Assembly: GCF_001591585.1 (NCBI RefSeq)
Contig: NZ_BCVE01000017.1
Span: forward strand, 37,740-101,739
From: Niallia circulans NBRC 13626
GTDB lineage: Bacteria > Bacillota > Bacilli > Bacillales > Cytobacillaceae
Reading direction: 5' to 3'
DNA length: 64,000 bases
Part shown: in pieces, positions 51,450 to 59,293 of the stretch
Position numbering within the stretch: the first letter of the stretch is position 1
Layout of the letters: every line of letters begins with the position of its first letter
The notes under the pieces: model-generated
What the model saw: only the letters and a program-made list of their open reading frames with translations
What the model was told of the DNA's origin: nothing
Databases searched by the model: none
Made by a program: the position numbers and the translations under genes

Positions 51450-52601
51450 CTATTTATGTAAGTTGCCACGAGAAGACTTTAATACCATAAAAATAGCTAT
51501 AGCTAATCCAAGTACTCCTACCCAGGTGATGGAACCTAGCGATACCTTTTCTACAAATATCCCACCAATTCCTGCCCCTGCAGCCATCGATAATTGCATC
51601 ATTGACTGGTTTAGTCCTAGAAGTACTCCGGATGATTCTGGTTTTATGGTTGCCAAATTGAACTGTTGTGCTGGAGCTGATGTCCACGCAGCAAAGGACC
51701 ACAATATTAGTATGATTACAACACCAACATAAGTGTGAGTGATTAATGATAAAAGAATAAGCATGACAATGTGCAGAATCATCGAACCTATTAATGTACG
51801 TGACACACCCCATTTGTCTGTGCTAAAACCACCGAATTTTGAGCCGAATAAACTAGCAACACCGAATATAAGCAGAACTCCACTTAATAATTTTTCATGG
51901 ATACCTGAGATGTTCAAAAGATAAGGAGATAAGTATGTGTAAGCAACTGAATACCCGCCAAGCCAGAAAAAGGTGATGGATAAACCAATCGCTACTTTTC
52001 GATCCTTTAGGAGAGCAAGTTGTTGTCTCAACGGAACCGATTCATCTCCTTTTGTTGACGGTATTACGAATGAGATGATGATCATTGCTAATAACCCAAG
52101 GAACGCAATTCCGCCAAATACTGCTTTCCAGTTGAATGCATCTGTAATAATTCGTCCTAGTGGAACACCAATGATTAAAGATGCTGTAAATCCCATCACT
52201 ACAGTAGCTATTGCACTACCTTGTTTACCTTCAGGTGCTATTTTTGCCGCGATAGTCAGAGCTGTAACGACGACCATTCCAGCGCCTAGTGCCATTATAA
52301 TTCTTGAGAAAACAAATAAGGTGTAACCTGGCAATAAGAATGCAAATATGTTTGCTATCACAAACAAGCCCAGTGATACAATCATAAGCTTTCGTCTATC
52401 CATGCCTGATGTTAGTGCCATAAGAATGGGTGTAAAGATTGCATAGACAAGCGAGAATATCGTTATTAATTGTCCTGCAGCCGCCAAAGTGATTCCTAGT
52501 GAATCTGCAATGTTATCCAATACACCAGAGATAATATACTCCGATGTTCCAACTAAAAAACTAATAAGTGCTAAAATATAAATTTTAAATGTGTTAGACA
52601 A
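51450..52601 (-). CDS. MFS transporter, AraJ/YdhP-like efflux family
   Basis: 383 residues, twelve predicted helices. Helix 1 begins LALISFLVGTSEYIISGVLD, the AraJ-type signature, and motif A is ALTSGMDRRKLMIVSLGLF. Motif C-like GFTASLIIGVPLGRIITD occurs in helix 5, as in drug/H+ antiporters. TTG start after AAGGAGAG. An ArsR-family repressor gene lies immediately upstream and two CATATCG-type palindromes stand between them, so it is probably derepressed by the ArsR ligand. Confidence 0.9.
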   Translation of the reverse strand: MSNTFKIYILALISFLVGTSEYIISGVLDNIADSLGITLAAAGQLITIFSLVYAIFTPILMALTSGMDRRKLMIVSLGLFVIANIFAFLLPGYTLFVFSRIIMALGAGMVVVTALTIAAKIAPEGKQGSAIATVVMGFTASLIIGVPLGRIITDAFNWKAVFGGIAFLGLLAMIIISFVIPSTKGDESVPLRQQLALLKDRKVAIGLSITFFWLGGYSVAYTYLSPYLLNISGIHEKLLSGVLLIFGVASLFGSKFGGFSTDKWGVSRTLIGSMILHIVMLILLSLITHTYVGVVIILILWSFAAWTSAPAQQFNLATIKPESSGVLLGLNQSMMQLSMAAGAGIGGIFVEKVSLGSITWVGVLGLAIAIFMVLKSSRGNLHK

Positions 52602-52629
52602 AATAATCTCTCCTTCGCATATTATATTT

Positions 52630-52692
52630 ACATATCTAGAAAAGACGATATGTAAATGATAAATATAAACATATCGTGATATATCGATATGT
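52630..52692. promoter_or_regulatory. Two ArsR-type operators between arsR-like gene and MFS
   Basis: ACATATC-N10-GATATGT (52630-52653) and ACATATCG-N8-CGATATGT (52669-52692) are two inverted repeats with the same half-site. A TATAAT-type element lies at 52620-52625 on the minus strand just before the MFS ribosome site. The same half-site recurs at the arsR promoter (53069-53076). Confidence 0.75.
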
Positions 52693-52707
52693 TAGGTGTA
52701 AATAAAG

Positions 52708-52730
52708 CTGAATTCTTAGAGAGAATTCAG
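52708..52730 (-). terminator. Terminator of the ArsR-family gene
   Basis: CTGAATTCT / AGAATTCAG, 9 bp, 5-nt loop, then CTTTATTT on the minus strand. Because of it, MFS probably uses the promoter next to the operators. Confidence 0.6.
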
Positions 52731-52741
52731 TTACATTTACT

Positions 52742-53044
52742 TTAGATCTCTTGCTCCAAAATAGCTGCAATATTTTTTATTGCTTCTTCATCTCTTTTGT
52801 AATACGTATACTTTCCAATACGCTCTGTCTTAATCAGCCCAGCTCGCAAAAGTATATTTAGGTATTGAGAAGCTGTTGATTGCGTCATTTTTAATTGCTC
52901 TGTTATTTGACTAACGCATACCCCTGTTTTTCTCATATCAATCCCTTCATGAGGTACAAAATGACGTTCAGGTTCTTTTAGCCAGTGTAAAATTTGCAGC
53001 CTTGATTCATTTGATAAGGCTTTAAAGATTTCAATAGGTTTCAT
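52742..53044 (-). CDS. ArsR-family winged-helix repressor
   Basis: 100 residues: IFKALSNESRLQILHWLKEP, recognition helix VSQITEQLKMTQSTASQYLN and wing LIKTERIGKYTYYKR. The canonical metal motif ELCVCDL is not present; the region reads TGVCVSQIT with one Cys, so the inducer may be organic or oxidative rather than arsenite. No Shine-Dalgarno sequence precedes the ATG, and the promoter is so close that the mRNA would start at or next to the ATG. It precedes the MFS gene it probably controls. Confidence 0.9.
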   Translation of the reverse strand: MKPIEIFKALSNESRLQILHWLKEPERHFVPHEGIDMRKTGVCVSQITEQLKMTQSTASQYLNILLRAGLIKTERIGKYTYYKRDEEAIKNIAAILEQEI

Positions 53045-53051
53045 GTTTTTT

Positions 53052-53079
53052 ATTATATCTAAAGAATACGATATGTCAA
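53052..53079 (-). promoter_or_regulatory. Full-consensus SigA promoter of the ArsR-family gene, with operator half-site
   Basis: TTGACA, 16-bp spacer, TATAAT on the minus strand, ending 7 bp before the ATG. The half-site ACATATCG (complement of 53069-53076) overlaps the -35, giving autoregulation. Confidence 0.8.
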
Positions 53080-53341
53080 TTTGTATTTAATTGAATTTTA
53101 CAGATGAGGGAAGTGTTATAAATAATCAACATCTATTCTTTCGTTAATAAAACAACTGCCAGTCTCCCGAAAATTGCTTTGTAGAGCTATTTATTCTTTT
53201 GTATACGACTTATCATATCAACTAATTTTTTTGTTAATGATAATTCCGTTGTTATCCATCTGACAAAACATTTGTATAATAGGTATCTTCCTTTAGTTTC
53301 TTTTCTCTTTCTAAGACTATACTTCTCCTTTCCACAAAAAC

Positions 53342-53391
53342 ATCCCCAGAGAATAAGACATACACTAAATATGGTCTAATTCTCGGGGGAT
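53342..53391 (-). terminator. Terminator of the epimerase-family gene
   Basis: ATCCCCAGAGAATAAGAC / GTCTAATTCTCGGGGGAT with two mismatches and a 14-nt loop, then GTTTTTG on the minus strand. The remaining 53080-53341 stretch is AT-rich without a gene. Confidence 0.85.
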
Positions 53392-53435
53392 TTCTTCTTC
53401 GTTACATTTTTATCTTAAAATCTCAGTAATACAGA

Positions 53436-54317
53436 TTATTTTTTATTATCTTTTGCAATCTTCTTAATCAAAGCTGGCAGCCAATCATCCAAATTCGTAA
53501 ACGTAAATCCTGCTTTTTCTGCCTTTTCCGTATTCATATACCATGATGCAGGAATGGCATACGGAGAGAAATCTTCTTCATCTCCGTCAAGGGTAATTTT
53601 TGCAGTATGTCCTGTAATCTTTTCGATTATTTGGATTAATTTTTTCATTGTAATTTTCCCATTTGCTGTCGCATTAAATGGCCCTTCCACCTCTGAAAAA
53701 CCTGCCCACTTTAAAAATGCGGCCGCTTCCGAAGCAAGAATAAAGGACATTTCTGCCTCCATATTAACAAAGCCGATCGTTCTATCCTGTTGAATTCGCT
53801 CAACATGAAAATGCAGCCGGCGCGTGTAATCATCTTCCCCTAACACAATTGGAAATCTTACCGCTACAACGGGGAAATCCGCATACTGGAAAAATGCTGC
53901 TTCTGCCTGCCGCTTTCCTTCATCATAAACAAATTCGCTCTTATCTAGTTGTATTGGATAGTTGTATGGATGAAAATCTGCCTCTCTTTTTTCGTTTCCA
54001 TCTACAGGATAAGTAGATAAAGAGGAAGTAAACACAAGCTTTCCTATTTTCCCATTAAATACTTCACAAAAGTCTTTTGCTTCATTAGGTGTATAACAGA
54101 TATTGTCATAAACAATATCAAAGGTTTGACCTGCGAAATGATGTTGTAATTGTTCCTTTTTAGAACGATCAGCGATAATATGTTTCACTTCGTTGTCAAA
54201 TGGATGACTTACAGTCCCTCGAGTCATAATCGTAACACGGTGTCCCTCTTTCAGCAGCAATTCCACAAGCTTCCTTCCAAAAAAACGCGTGCCGCCTAGC
54301 ACTAATATATTTTTCAT
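53436..54317 (-). CDS. NAD-dependent epimerase/dehydratase-family protein (atypical SDR)
   Basis: 293 residues. The NAD(P) motif is ILVLGGTRFFGRKLVELLL (GGTRFFG, the atypical-SDR form). Instead of a clear YxxxK there is VYDEGKRQAEAAFF, with Tyr and Lys spaced Y-x4-K, so catalysis may be altered. VVAVRFPIVLGEDDYTRRLH is the substrate-side segment. Related proteins include isoflavone-reductase-like and RNA-binding CSP41-type members. Role unknown. TAGGA ribosome site. Confidence 0.82.
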   Translation of the reverse strand: MKNILVLGGTRFFGRKLVELLLKEGHRVTIMTRGTVSHPFDNEVKHIIADRSKKEQLQHHFAGQTFDIVYDNICYTPNEAKDFCEVFNGKIGKLVFTSSLSTYPVDGNEKREADFHPYNYPIQLDKSEFVYDEGKRQAEAAFFQYADFPVVAVRFPIVLGEDDYTRRLHFHVERIQQDRTIGFVNMEAEMSFILASEAAAFLKWAGFSEVEGPFNATANGKITMKKLIQIIEKITGHTAKITLDGDEEDFSPYAIPASWYMNTEKAEKAGFTFTNLDDWLPALIKKIAKDNKK

Positions 54318-54410
54318 CTTTTTTTTCCTAATCTATGACATTAATTTAAAAATTCCATAGAAAGGAGCTAATTCCTCTTTTTCATTCACGATATTATTTC
54401 AATAAATCTA

Positions 54411-54929
54411 TTATTTTGCAATAAAATATTCTATATTTACAATCTGTTCTTTTTGAATTATAGGTGTCACCCCTTGAACTATTTGATCCCCGTTATTCCA
54501 CATTTCTGAATTACGCAATTTTGCTAAATCGAAAATTCTTTCCCAGCTTTGCTCCTTTGTAATAGTTAATTTACCATCGTCGAATAAAGTATCTTCCTCC
54601 TCATTCATAGGGCAAAAACCGTTATTTAGCACACAATGCCAAGCAGAAAAATCAGAAAACAGAATTTGGTTTTCTGGTATCTCGACTGTTAAACATACAG
54701 CTTTTGTTCCTTTATTAAAATGTCCTTCCGACTGTAAATTTGGTTTTGTCGTCCACAGCCAAATAGGATAGGAGCCATTATGATTCAGCCTCTTACCCAT
54801 TTGTTCTATCATCCATCTATAAGAAGGGAGAAAGTCTATATCCACAAATTCTGCTTTTCCAGTTAAATAGCCAGTTTTATTTAATTGATTTACCACTTCG
54901 ATTTCTTGGTTGGTGAAGTAAATAGGCAT
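54411..54929 (-). CDS. DUF3841-like protein
   Basis: 172 residues, soluble. Features are SYRWMIEQMGKRLNHNGSYP followed by IWLWTTKPNL near the N-terminus, and VEIPENQILFSDFSAWHCVL in the middle. These Trp-rich segments match my memory of DUF3841, a family of unknown activity. AAGGAG ribosome site with 12-nt spacing. It lies 93 bp upstream of the epimerase gene on the same strand. Confidence 0.75.
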   Translation of the reverse strand: MPIYFTNQEIEVVNQLNKTGYLTGKAEFVDIDFLPSYRWMIEQMGKRLNHNGSYPIWLWTTKPNLQSEGHFNKGTKAVCLTVEIPENQILFSDFSAWHCVLNNGFCPMNEEEDTLFDDGKLTITKEQSWERIFDLAKLRNSEMWNNGDQIVQGVTPIIQKEQIVNIEYFIAK

Positions 54930-55032
54930 TTATCTATCAAGCTCCTTTTCTTTATTATAAAAGCTGTAAATACAGCCATCGAATAAAGGGCATTTCATTT
55001 CTTCTATTTCTGAAAAAGCTGCAATATGGTAA

Positions 55033-55519
55033 TATTAAACAAAAAAGGATAAGAGATTATGTAAAACGGAATTTCTTTGGTGTTGGATCTTTTGTTATTT
55101 TTATTATATCGCTGATGGCTTTTATCGTTGTATTTTTTATGCGTGTCTCTATTCCAATACTCTTTCTATCATACTCATATGGCTTCTTCCTCTCATTGGG
55201 ATTATCTCTGGTTTCTTAAAAAAAGGAGTCATTCAAATTAGCGCCTTATCGGCAATGTCCTTATCTTTTTCTTAACGGTATAGTACCGTTTGTTACTTCA
55301 ATTTTTTGGAATGAACCTTAATTTCCCTTAGTTTCCCTTATATACTTTCTATTTAAGGCATTGATAACAGATAAAGCGGATTTTTTTCTATAGGAGAATT
55401 CTACTTTGATTTATTTTTAGCTCTTTATGTTTTTTCTTTGATAGAGTTATTACTATTAATTTGTTTGAATGGGGTTACGTTTATTTAAAAAAATGGTTAG
55501 GAGTGAGTCATGATGAATA
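55033..55519 (+). pseudogene. Degenerate membrane-protein gene
   Basis: Plus-strand frames read as one multi-helix protein broken by several shifts: IRDYVKRNFFGVGSFVIFII, SLMAFIVVFFMRVSIPI, ILIWLLPLIGIISGFLKKGV, IQISALSAMSLSF, NGIVPFVTSIFWNEP (stop), then after a gap FLALYVFSLIELLLL and FEWGYVYLKKWLGVSHDE with TAA at 55517-55519. No start codon with a ribosome site is found. It ends just inside the next small gene. The 54930-55032 stretch is empty. Confidence 0.6.
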
Positions 55520-55689
55520 AGTTACATGTATTGATAAAAATTTTGATTACTGGTTTAGGTCTTCTATTAATCTTAACAAACATTGATACTATCTGGTATA
55601 ACATTTTTATTGTATTTGTCATTGTCTATCTTATCTATGATTTGCTTTTAAATATGTATCGCAAAAAGGATAATGGTCGAAAGCAATAA
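55510..55689 (+). CDS. Small two-helix membrane protein, 59 residues
   Basis: MMNKLHVLIKILITGLGLLL starts helix 1, and WYNIFIVFVIVYLIYDLLLN is helix 2, followed by a basic tail (MYRKKDNGRKQ). The ATG follows TTAGGAG at 6-9 nt. It overlaps the end of the broken membrane-protein gene, with which it was probably translated in sequence, so it may now lack its partner. Confidence 0.65.
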   Translation: MMNKLHVLIKILITGLGLLLILTNIDTIWYNIFIVFVIVYLIYDLLLNMYRKKDNGRKQ

Positions 55690-55854
55690 ATTATTGCACT
55701 CTTCTATCATTATAGAGGATATGCTTGAAAAAAATGTCCCAAAATCATTAGTTAACATAATAATATTATTATAAATTATTCTAGTGACCTATCTCATCAA
55801 GATTCTTTCTTTACTCTTTTCTTGGCCATATAAAAATAGAATAATGGAAAGCTG

Positions 55855-56634
55855 GTGAAAGAATTGAACGAATTACCACTAAAGCAGTTAGAGAAAATAA
55901 TTGGATCGCTTCTATCTATTTCTCTTGTTGCTGAACAAGGCAGTACTTCTACCGTGTATCAAATGCTGGCCAGAAGTGGCACCTACATACTAAAAAGCGC
56001 TTTTGATGAAAAATATCGAGATTGGCTTCAGACAGAAGCATGTGTTTTAGAAAAATTAATCGGGAAAGAATTTATTCCTGTTCCGTATTACTATGGATTT
56101 ATAAAGGAACAAGCCAGCAGTCATTTGATCATGTCTTATGAACAAGGGATTACCTTAACAGCTGCTTTAAACCAAGCAAAAACAGACACAGAGAAATGTG
56201 CTTTAATCCAAAGCTTTGGTCAACTTTTACATAATCTGCATACTACAGAAATAATGGATCCATTTCATCATGTAGGTGAATGGCTATCTGAACGTCTCCT
56301 AAAAGCGGAGTATTATGTTAAAAAAGGATGGACAGAAGGATCCAATGACCTTCTCACTTTGTTGAAAAATAATAAGCCAGCGCCAATAAACCAAACGATT
56401 ATACATGGAGATTGCACAACAGACAATGTTCTTGTTGTGAATGGCGCTGCAACAAAGTTCATTGATGTCGCTGGCATGACAGTTGGTGATCCCCGCTATG
56501 ATGAAGCATTAGCCATTAGAAGCTTTGTTCATAATAACAGGTTTATAGAAGCCTTTTATGCACGCTATAAACATTATCAGATTACCATGGATGAATTTCG
56601 ATATTTTGACGAAGGGTTGTATGAATTTTTTTAA
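55855..56634 (+). CDS. Aminoglycoside phosphotransferase (APH)-family kinase-like protein
   Basis: 259 residues. The N-lobe has EQGSTSTVYQML (nucleotide loop) and TYILKSAFDEK (ATP Lys). The catalytic Brenner motif is IIHGDCTTDNVLVVNG (H-G-D-x4-N) and the metal-binding Asp is in FIDVAGMTVGDPRYDEAL. The family phosphorylates small molecules such as aminoglycosides, choline, homoserine or fructosamine; I cannot choose. GTG start after GGAAAGCTG. Shared terminator at 56672-56716. Confidence 0.88.
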   Translation: MKELNELPLKQLEKIIGSLLSISLVAEQGSTSTVYQMLARSGTYILKSAFDEKYRDWLQTEACVLEKLIGKEFIPVPYYYGFIKEQASSHLIMSYEQGITLTAALNQAKTDTEKCALIQSFGQLLHNLHTTEIMDPFHHVGEWLSERLLKAEYYVKKGWTEGSNDLLTLLKNNKPAPINQTIIHGDCTTDNVLVVNGAATKFIDVAGMTVGDPRYDEALAIRSFVHNNRFIEAFYARYKHYQITMDEFRYFDEGLYEFF

Positions 56635-56671
56635 TATGTAAACAAATTGGTTGATTAGTTCCACACTAAAT

Positions 56672-56716
56672 AAAGGGATTAAAATGTACTCTCAGCAAGG
56701 ACATTTTAATCCCTTT
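56672..56716. terminator. Bidirectional terminator between APH and ECF genes
   Basis: Perfect 16-bp arms AAAGGGATTAAAATGT / ACATTTTAATCCCTTT with a 13-nt loop, T-rich on the plus strand. It serves the plus-strand APH gene and possibly the convergent ECF gene. Confidence 0.85.
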
Positions 56717-56725
56717 TGTCTTTTT

Positions 56726-56753
56726 GTGGTGCCAGGCACTCTTAATGGACACT
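56726..56753. repeat. REP-like GTGCCAGGCAC element
   Basis: The core GTGCCAGGCAC (56729-56739) is palindromic about its central A and is followed by TCTTAATGGACACTTTT. I recall dispersed elements of this form (GTGTCC...GTGCCTGGCACC) in many Bacillaceae genomes. It covers the last codons and stop of the ECF gene. Only one copy is in this window, so repetition is not shown here. Confidence 0.5.
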
Positions 56754-57266
56754 TTTAATAATTCGTTGTTCAAACCCTTTTGTAAGTGGCACGACGATGA
56801 TGCCGGCGATGACAAGTTGCATGATATTACCTGGCACGGAGCCGAATGGCTGGATCCAGTTGCCATAAAGGATTACTTCTGTAAAATAGTAGCCGACAAC
56901 TTTGATGATCATGGCAACAGCAACTGCCATTATATATACAAAAGACTTTTTGCCAGGCATCTTCTCCGCAATAAGTCCTGCTATATATCCCATAGTACCA
57001 ACAATTATAAATGTAAATGGAGCCCATAATGTCCAGCCTGACATAATATCAAATAAAGCCATTCCAAAAGCGCCTACAATCGCACCAGATTTCTTGCCAA
57101 AAAGAAATGCAGCAATCAAAAACGGCACGTTACCCAAATGGATTAGTCCCCCATTTCCCATCAGTGGCAGCCTGATGTTGATAAACATTGTAGCAAGAAA
57201 CGTTAAAGTAATAAAAAGTGCATTGAGAACTAGGATTCTCGTTTTGTTTTGTTTTGTCGTAAACAT
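56742..57266 (-). CDS. ECF transporter S component, probably vitamin B6-type
   Basis: 174 residues with five to six helices: ILVLNALFITLTFLATMFIN, HLGNVPFLIAAFLFGKKSGA, IVGAFGMALFDIMSGW, FTFIIVGTMGYIAGLIAEKM and more. It is the ECF_trnsprt/DUF3816-like S-component pattern with the G-N-x-P and A-x3-D-I-x-S-G-W elements. It would bind the vitamin and work with a shared EcfAA'T module encoded elsewhere. The divergent neighbour is a MocR regulator, which suggests a pyridoxal-related substrate (PdxU-like). The stop codon lies inside a REP-like element, so the last residues are probably secondary. Confidence 0.82.
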   Translation of the reverse strand: MFTTKQNKTRILVLNALFITLTFLATMFINIRLPLMGNGGLIHLGNVPFLIAAFLFGKKSGAIVGAFGMALFDIMSGWTLWAPFTFIIVGTMGYIAGLIAEKMPGKKSFVYIMAVAVAMIIKVVGYYFTEVILYGNWIQPFGSVPGNIMQLVIAGIIVVPLTKGFEQRIIKSVH

Positions 57267-57353
57267 GCAAAATTCTCCTCTTCCTTCAAGTATTTGTTAT
57301 TCAGTTTAAAAAAAGAATATCCTCTTCTTCATGATTACTAGTATAATAAAATC

Positions 57354-57373
57354 TGACAATATAAAAAGTGTCA
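57354..57373. promoter_or_regulatory. Inverted repeat in the ECF/MocR divergent promoter region
   Basis: TGACA-N10-TGTCA lies between the divergent genes; on the minus strand it begins TTGACA and could also serve as -35 of the ECF promoter. A candidate site for the MocR protein, untested. Confidence 0.4.
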
Positions 57374-57414
57374 ATTTTTATAAAAATAACGTGGTCAGAA
57401 AGGATACTTCCCGA

Positions 57415-58812
57415 ATGGATATGCTTATGTTTGAATTGAATAAAAACACAACAAAACCCTTATATGAGCAGCTATATATGGGAATCAAATCTGCTATTTT
57501 AAGCCAACAAATTGAAGTTGGAACGCAACTCCCCTCCAAAAAAAAATTGGCCGATTTTTTAAACATCAGCCAAACAACTATCGAAGTGGCATATGCTCAG
57601 CTGGTTGCAGAGGGATTTATTGTCTCAAAACCACGGATTGGTTTTTTTGTAGAGGATATAAACGAATTACCTTATATTGAAACAGAAAATGTTGAGTTGC
57701 CTATGGAGGATATAGAGAAAGAAATGATCCGAATTGACTTTCATCCTGGAAAAATCGACACAGATTCCTTTCCTTTTTCCCAGTGGAGAAAGTATGCAAA
57801 AAATTTATATGATACACCGTCAAAGGAGTTGCTACAGATTGGAGAACCACAAGGGGAATACACTTTACGGGCGGAAATAGCCAAATACCTATATCAATCG
57901 CGTGGGATAATATGTAAACCAGAGCAAATTGTGATTGGGTCAGGAACAGAACAACTCTTTCCTATGATTTTAAAGTTGCTTGAAAAAGATTCAACCTTAG
58001 CCCTTGAAAATCCTGGCTATTCAGCAAGCCCTAGAATTCAACTGCAAAATAAAGCCATCCCTATTCCAGTTGATGAAGACGGATTGATGGTGGATCAACT
58101 GGAAAAAACAAAGGCGAATGTGGTCTATATTACACCTTCTCACCAATTTCCGACAGGTGCCGTTCTTTCCGCCACAAGGAGAACACAGTTAATGCAGTGG
58201 GCAGCCAAAAGTAAAAATCGCTACATTATTGAAGACGATTACGACAGCGAGTTTCGTTACACTGGTAAACCCATTCCCGCCTTACACGGGATGGACCAAA
58301 ACAATAAGGTGATTTATCTAAGTACGTTCACCAAGTCATTAATGCCTTCATTGCGATTGGCCTATTTTCTTTTGCCTTCTACATTGTTGAAGAAATATAA
58401 GGAAACATTCAGTTATTATTCGGCAACTGTACCAAGGTTTGACCAGCATATAGTAGCCAGCTTCATGAGAGACGGTTATTTTTCAAAACACTTAAATCGT
58501 ATGCGGAAAATTTATCGTAAAAAACTTGATAAACTGATCCATATCTTTAAAACAGATTATCCAGAAGTCATCATCACTGGAGATCAAGCCGGGATGCATA
58601 TTTTAATTTCCCTACCCTTGCCCAAAAGTGAAAATGAGCTAAAAGCTATCGCAGCAAAAAGCCATATCTCCATTTATCCATTAAGCGATTATCTTATAAA
58701 ACCAATTGAATATAAGTATCCAACATTCCTGTTAGGGTTTGGAGGCATTCCATTAGAAAAAATCGAGGAAAGCATACACCAATTAATGCAATGCTGGAAA
58801 ATGGAAAAATAA
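57415..58812 (+). CDS. MocR-family regulator, PdxR-like
   Basis: 465 residues from the ATG at 57415 after AAAGGA; the frame is open 28 codons upstream without a good site. The winged helix (KPLYEQLYMGIKSAILSQQI, LPSKKKLADFLNISQTTIEV, PRIGFFVEDI) is followed by an aminotransferase-like domain with PLP Lys in STFTKSLMPSLRLAY and IIEDDYDSEFRY. PdxR-type members sense PLP and control B6 synthesis or uptake. Divergent placement beside an ECF S component supports that, but pdxS/pdxT are not adjacent. Confidence 0.87.
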   Translation: MDMLMFELNKNTTKPLYEQLYMGIKSAILSQQIEVGTQLPSKKKLADFLNISQTTIEVAYAQLVAEGFIVSKPRIGFFVEDINELPYIETENVELPMEDIEKEMIRIDFHPGKIDTDSFPFSQWRKYAKNLYDTPSKELLQIGEPQGEYTLRAEIAKYLYQSRGIICKPEQIVIGSGTEQLFPMILKLLEKDSTLALENPGYSASPRIQLQNKAIPIPVDEDGLMVDQLEKTKANVVYITPSHQFPTGAVLSATRRTQLMQWAAKSKNRYIIEDDYDSEFRYTGKPIPALHGMDQNNKVIYLSTFTKSLMPSLRLAYFLLPSTLLKKYKETFSYYSATVPRFDQHIVASFMRDGYFSKHLNRMRKIYRKKLDKLIHIFKTDYPEVIITGDQAGMHILISLPLPKSENELKAIAAKSHISIYPLSDYLIKPIEYKYPTFLLGFGGIPLEKIEESIHQLMQCWKMEK

Positions 58813-58924
58813 TTCAGCTTGTACTAACTCTAGCTAGAATCTCTATTTAATTTAAACTATTGCACAGTATTATATAAGAAGTAGTGTTCATTTTTCTATT
58901 AACTAGATTATTGAATAATAAAGA

Positions 58925-58961
58925 AAACGTCTAATCCTTATTTAGCAAGGTTTAGACGTTT
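58925..58961 (-). terminator. Terminator with no intact gene in front
   Basis: Arms AAACGTCTAA / TTAGACGTTT, 10 bp, inner CCTT/AAGG, T-rich on the minus strand. Its gene is the fragment at 58975-59061, so the terminator is orphaned. Confidence 0.75.
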
Positions 58962-58974
58962 AATGATTTAAGCA

Positions 58975-59061
58975 TTAATACAATAAGTACAATCCAACGA
59001 ACGATACATTAGCTGCCATGACTAGAAAGGCGTCTGTAATATGTATTTTTGAAATCCAGCT
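58975..59061 (-). pseudogene. C-terminal fragment of a membrane protein
   Basis: A 28-codon minus frame SWISKIHITDAFLVMAANVS followed by FVGLYLLY and TAA, bounded upstream by a TAA at 59062-59064, reads as the last helix of a membrane protein and is followed by a normal terminator. No start or upstream part is seen in 59065-59216. Gene remnant. Confidence 0.45.
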
Positions 59062-59216
59062 TTATAAAAGTAGGATCTAACTTCAAGCTTTAAAGCACAT
59101 GTTAGTTTAAGTGAATAACCTCACAATCTTTTGTTTAGAGTATAAAAAAGACAACTTCTTACATTAGAAACGAGCCAGTTTATTTAATAAGCAATACGTA
59201 CTTTTTTCATATTTCA

Positions 59217-59274
59217 TTGACAAAAGTTAAAGTATTGAATATAGTTTTATTAAATTAGTTTTAACAAAACTATA
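59217..59274 (+). promoter_or_regulatory. Promoter and operator of the PadR-SnoaL operon
   Basis: TTGACA (59217-59222), a 17-bp spacer and TATAGT (59240-59245) form a strong promoter. Its -10 lies in the inverted repeat TATAGTTTT / AAAACTATA (59240-59248 and 59266-59274), a candidate PadR operator. Confidence 0.7.
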
Positions 59275-59293
59275 GAAGGGAGCTTGATAATGA

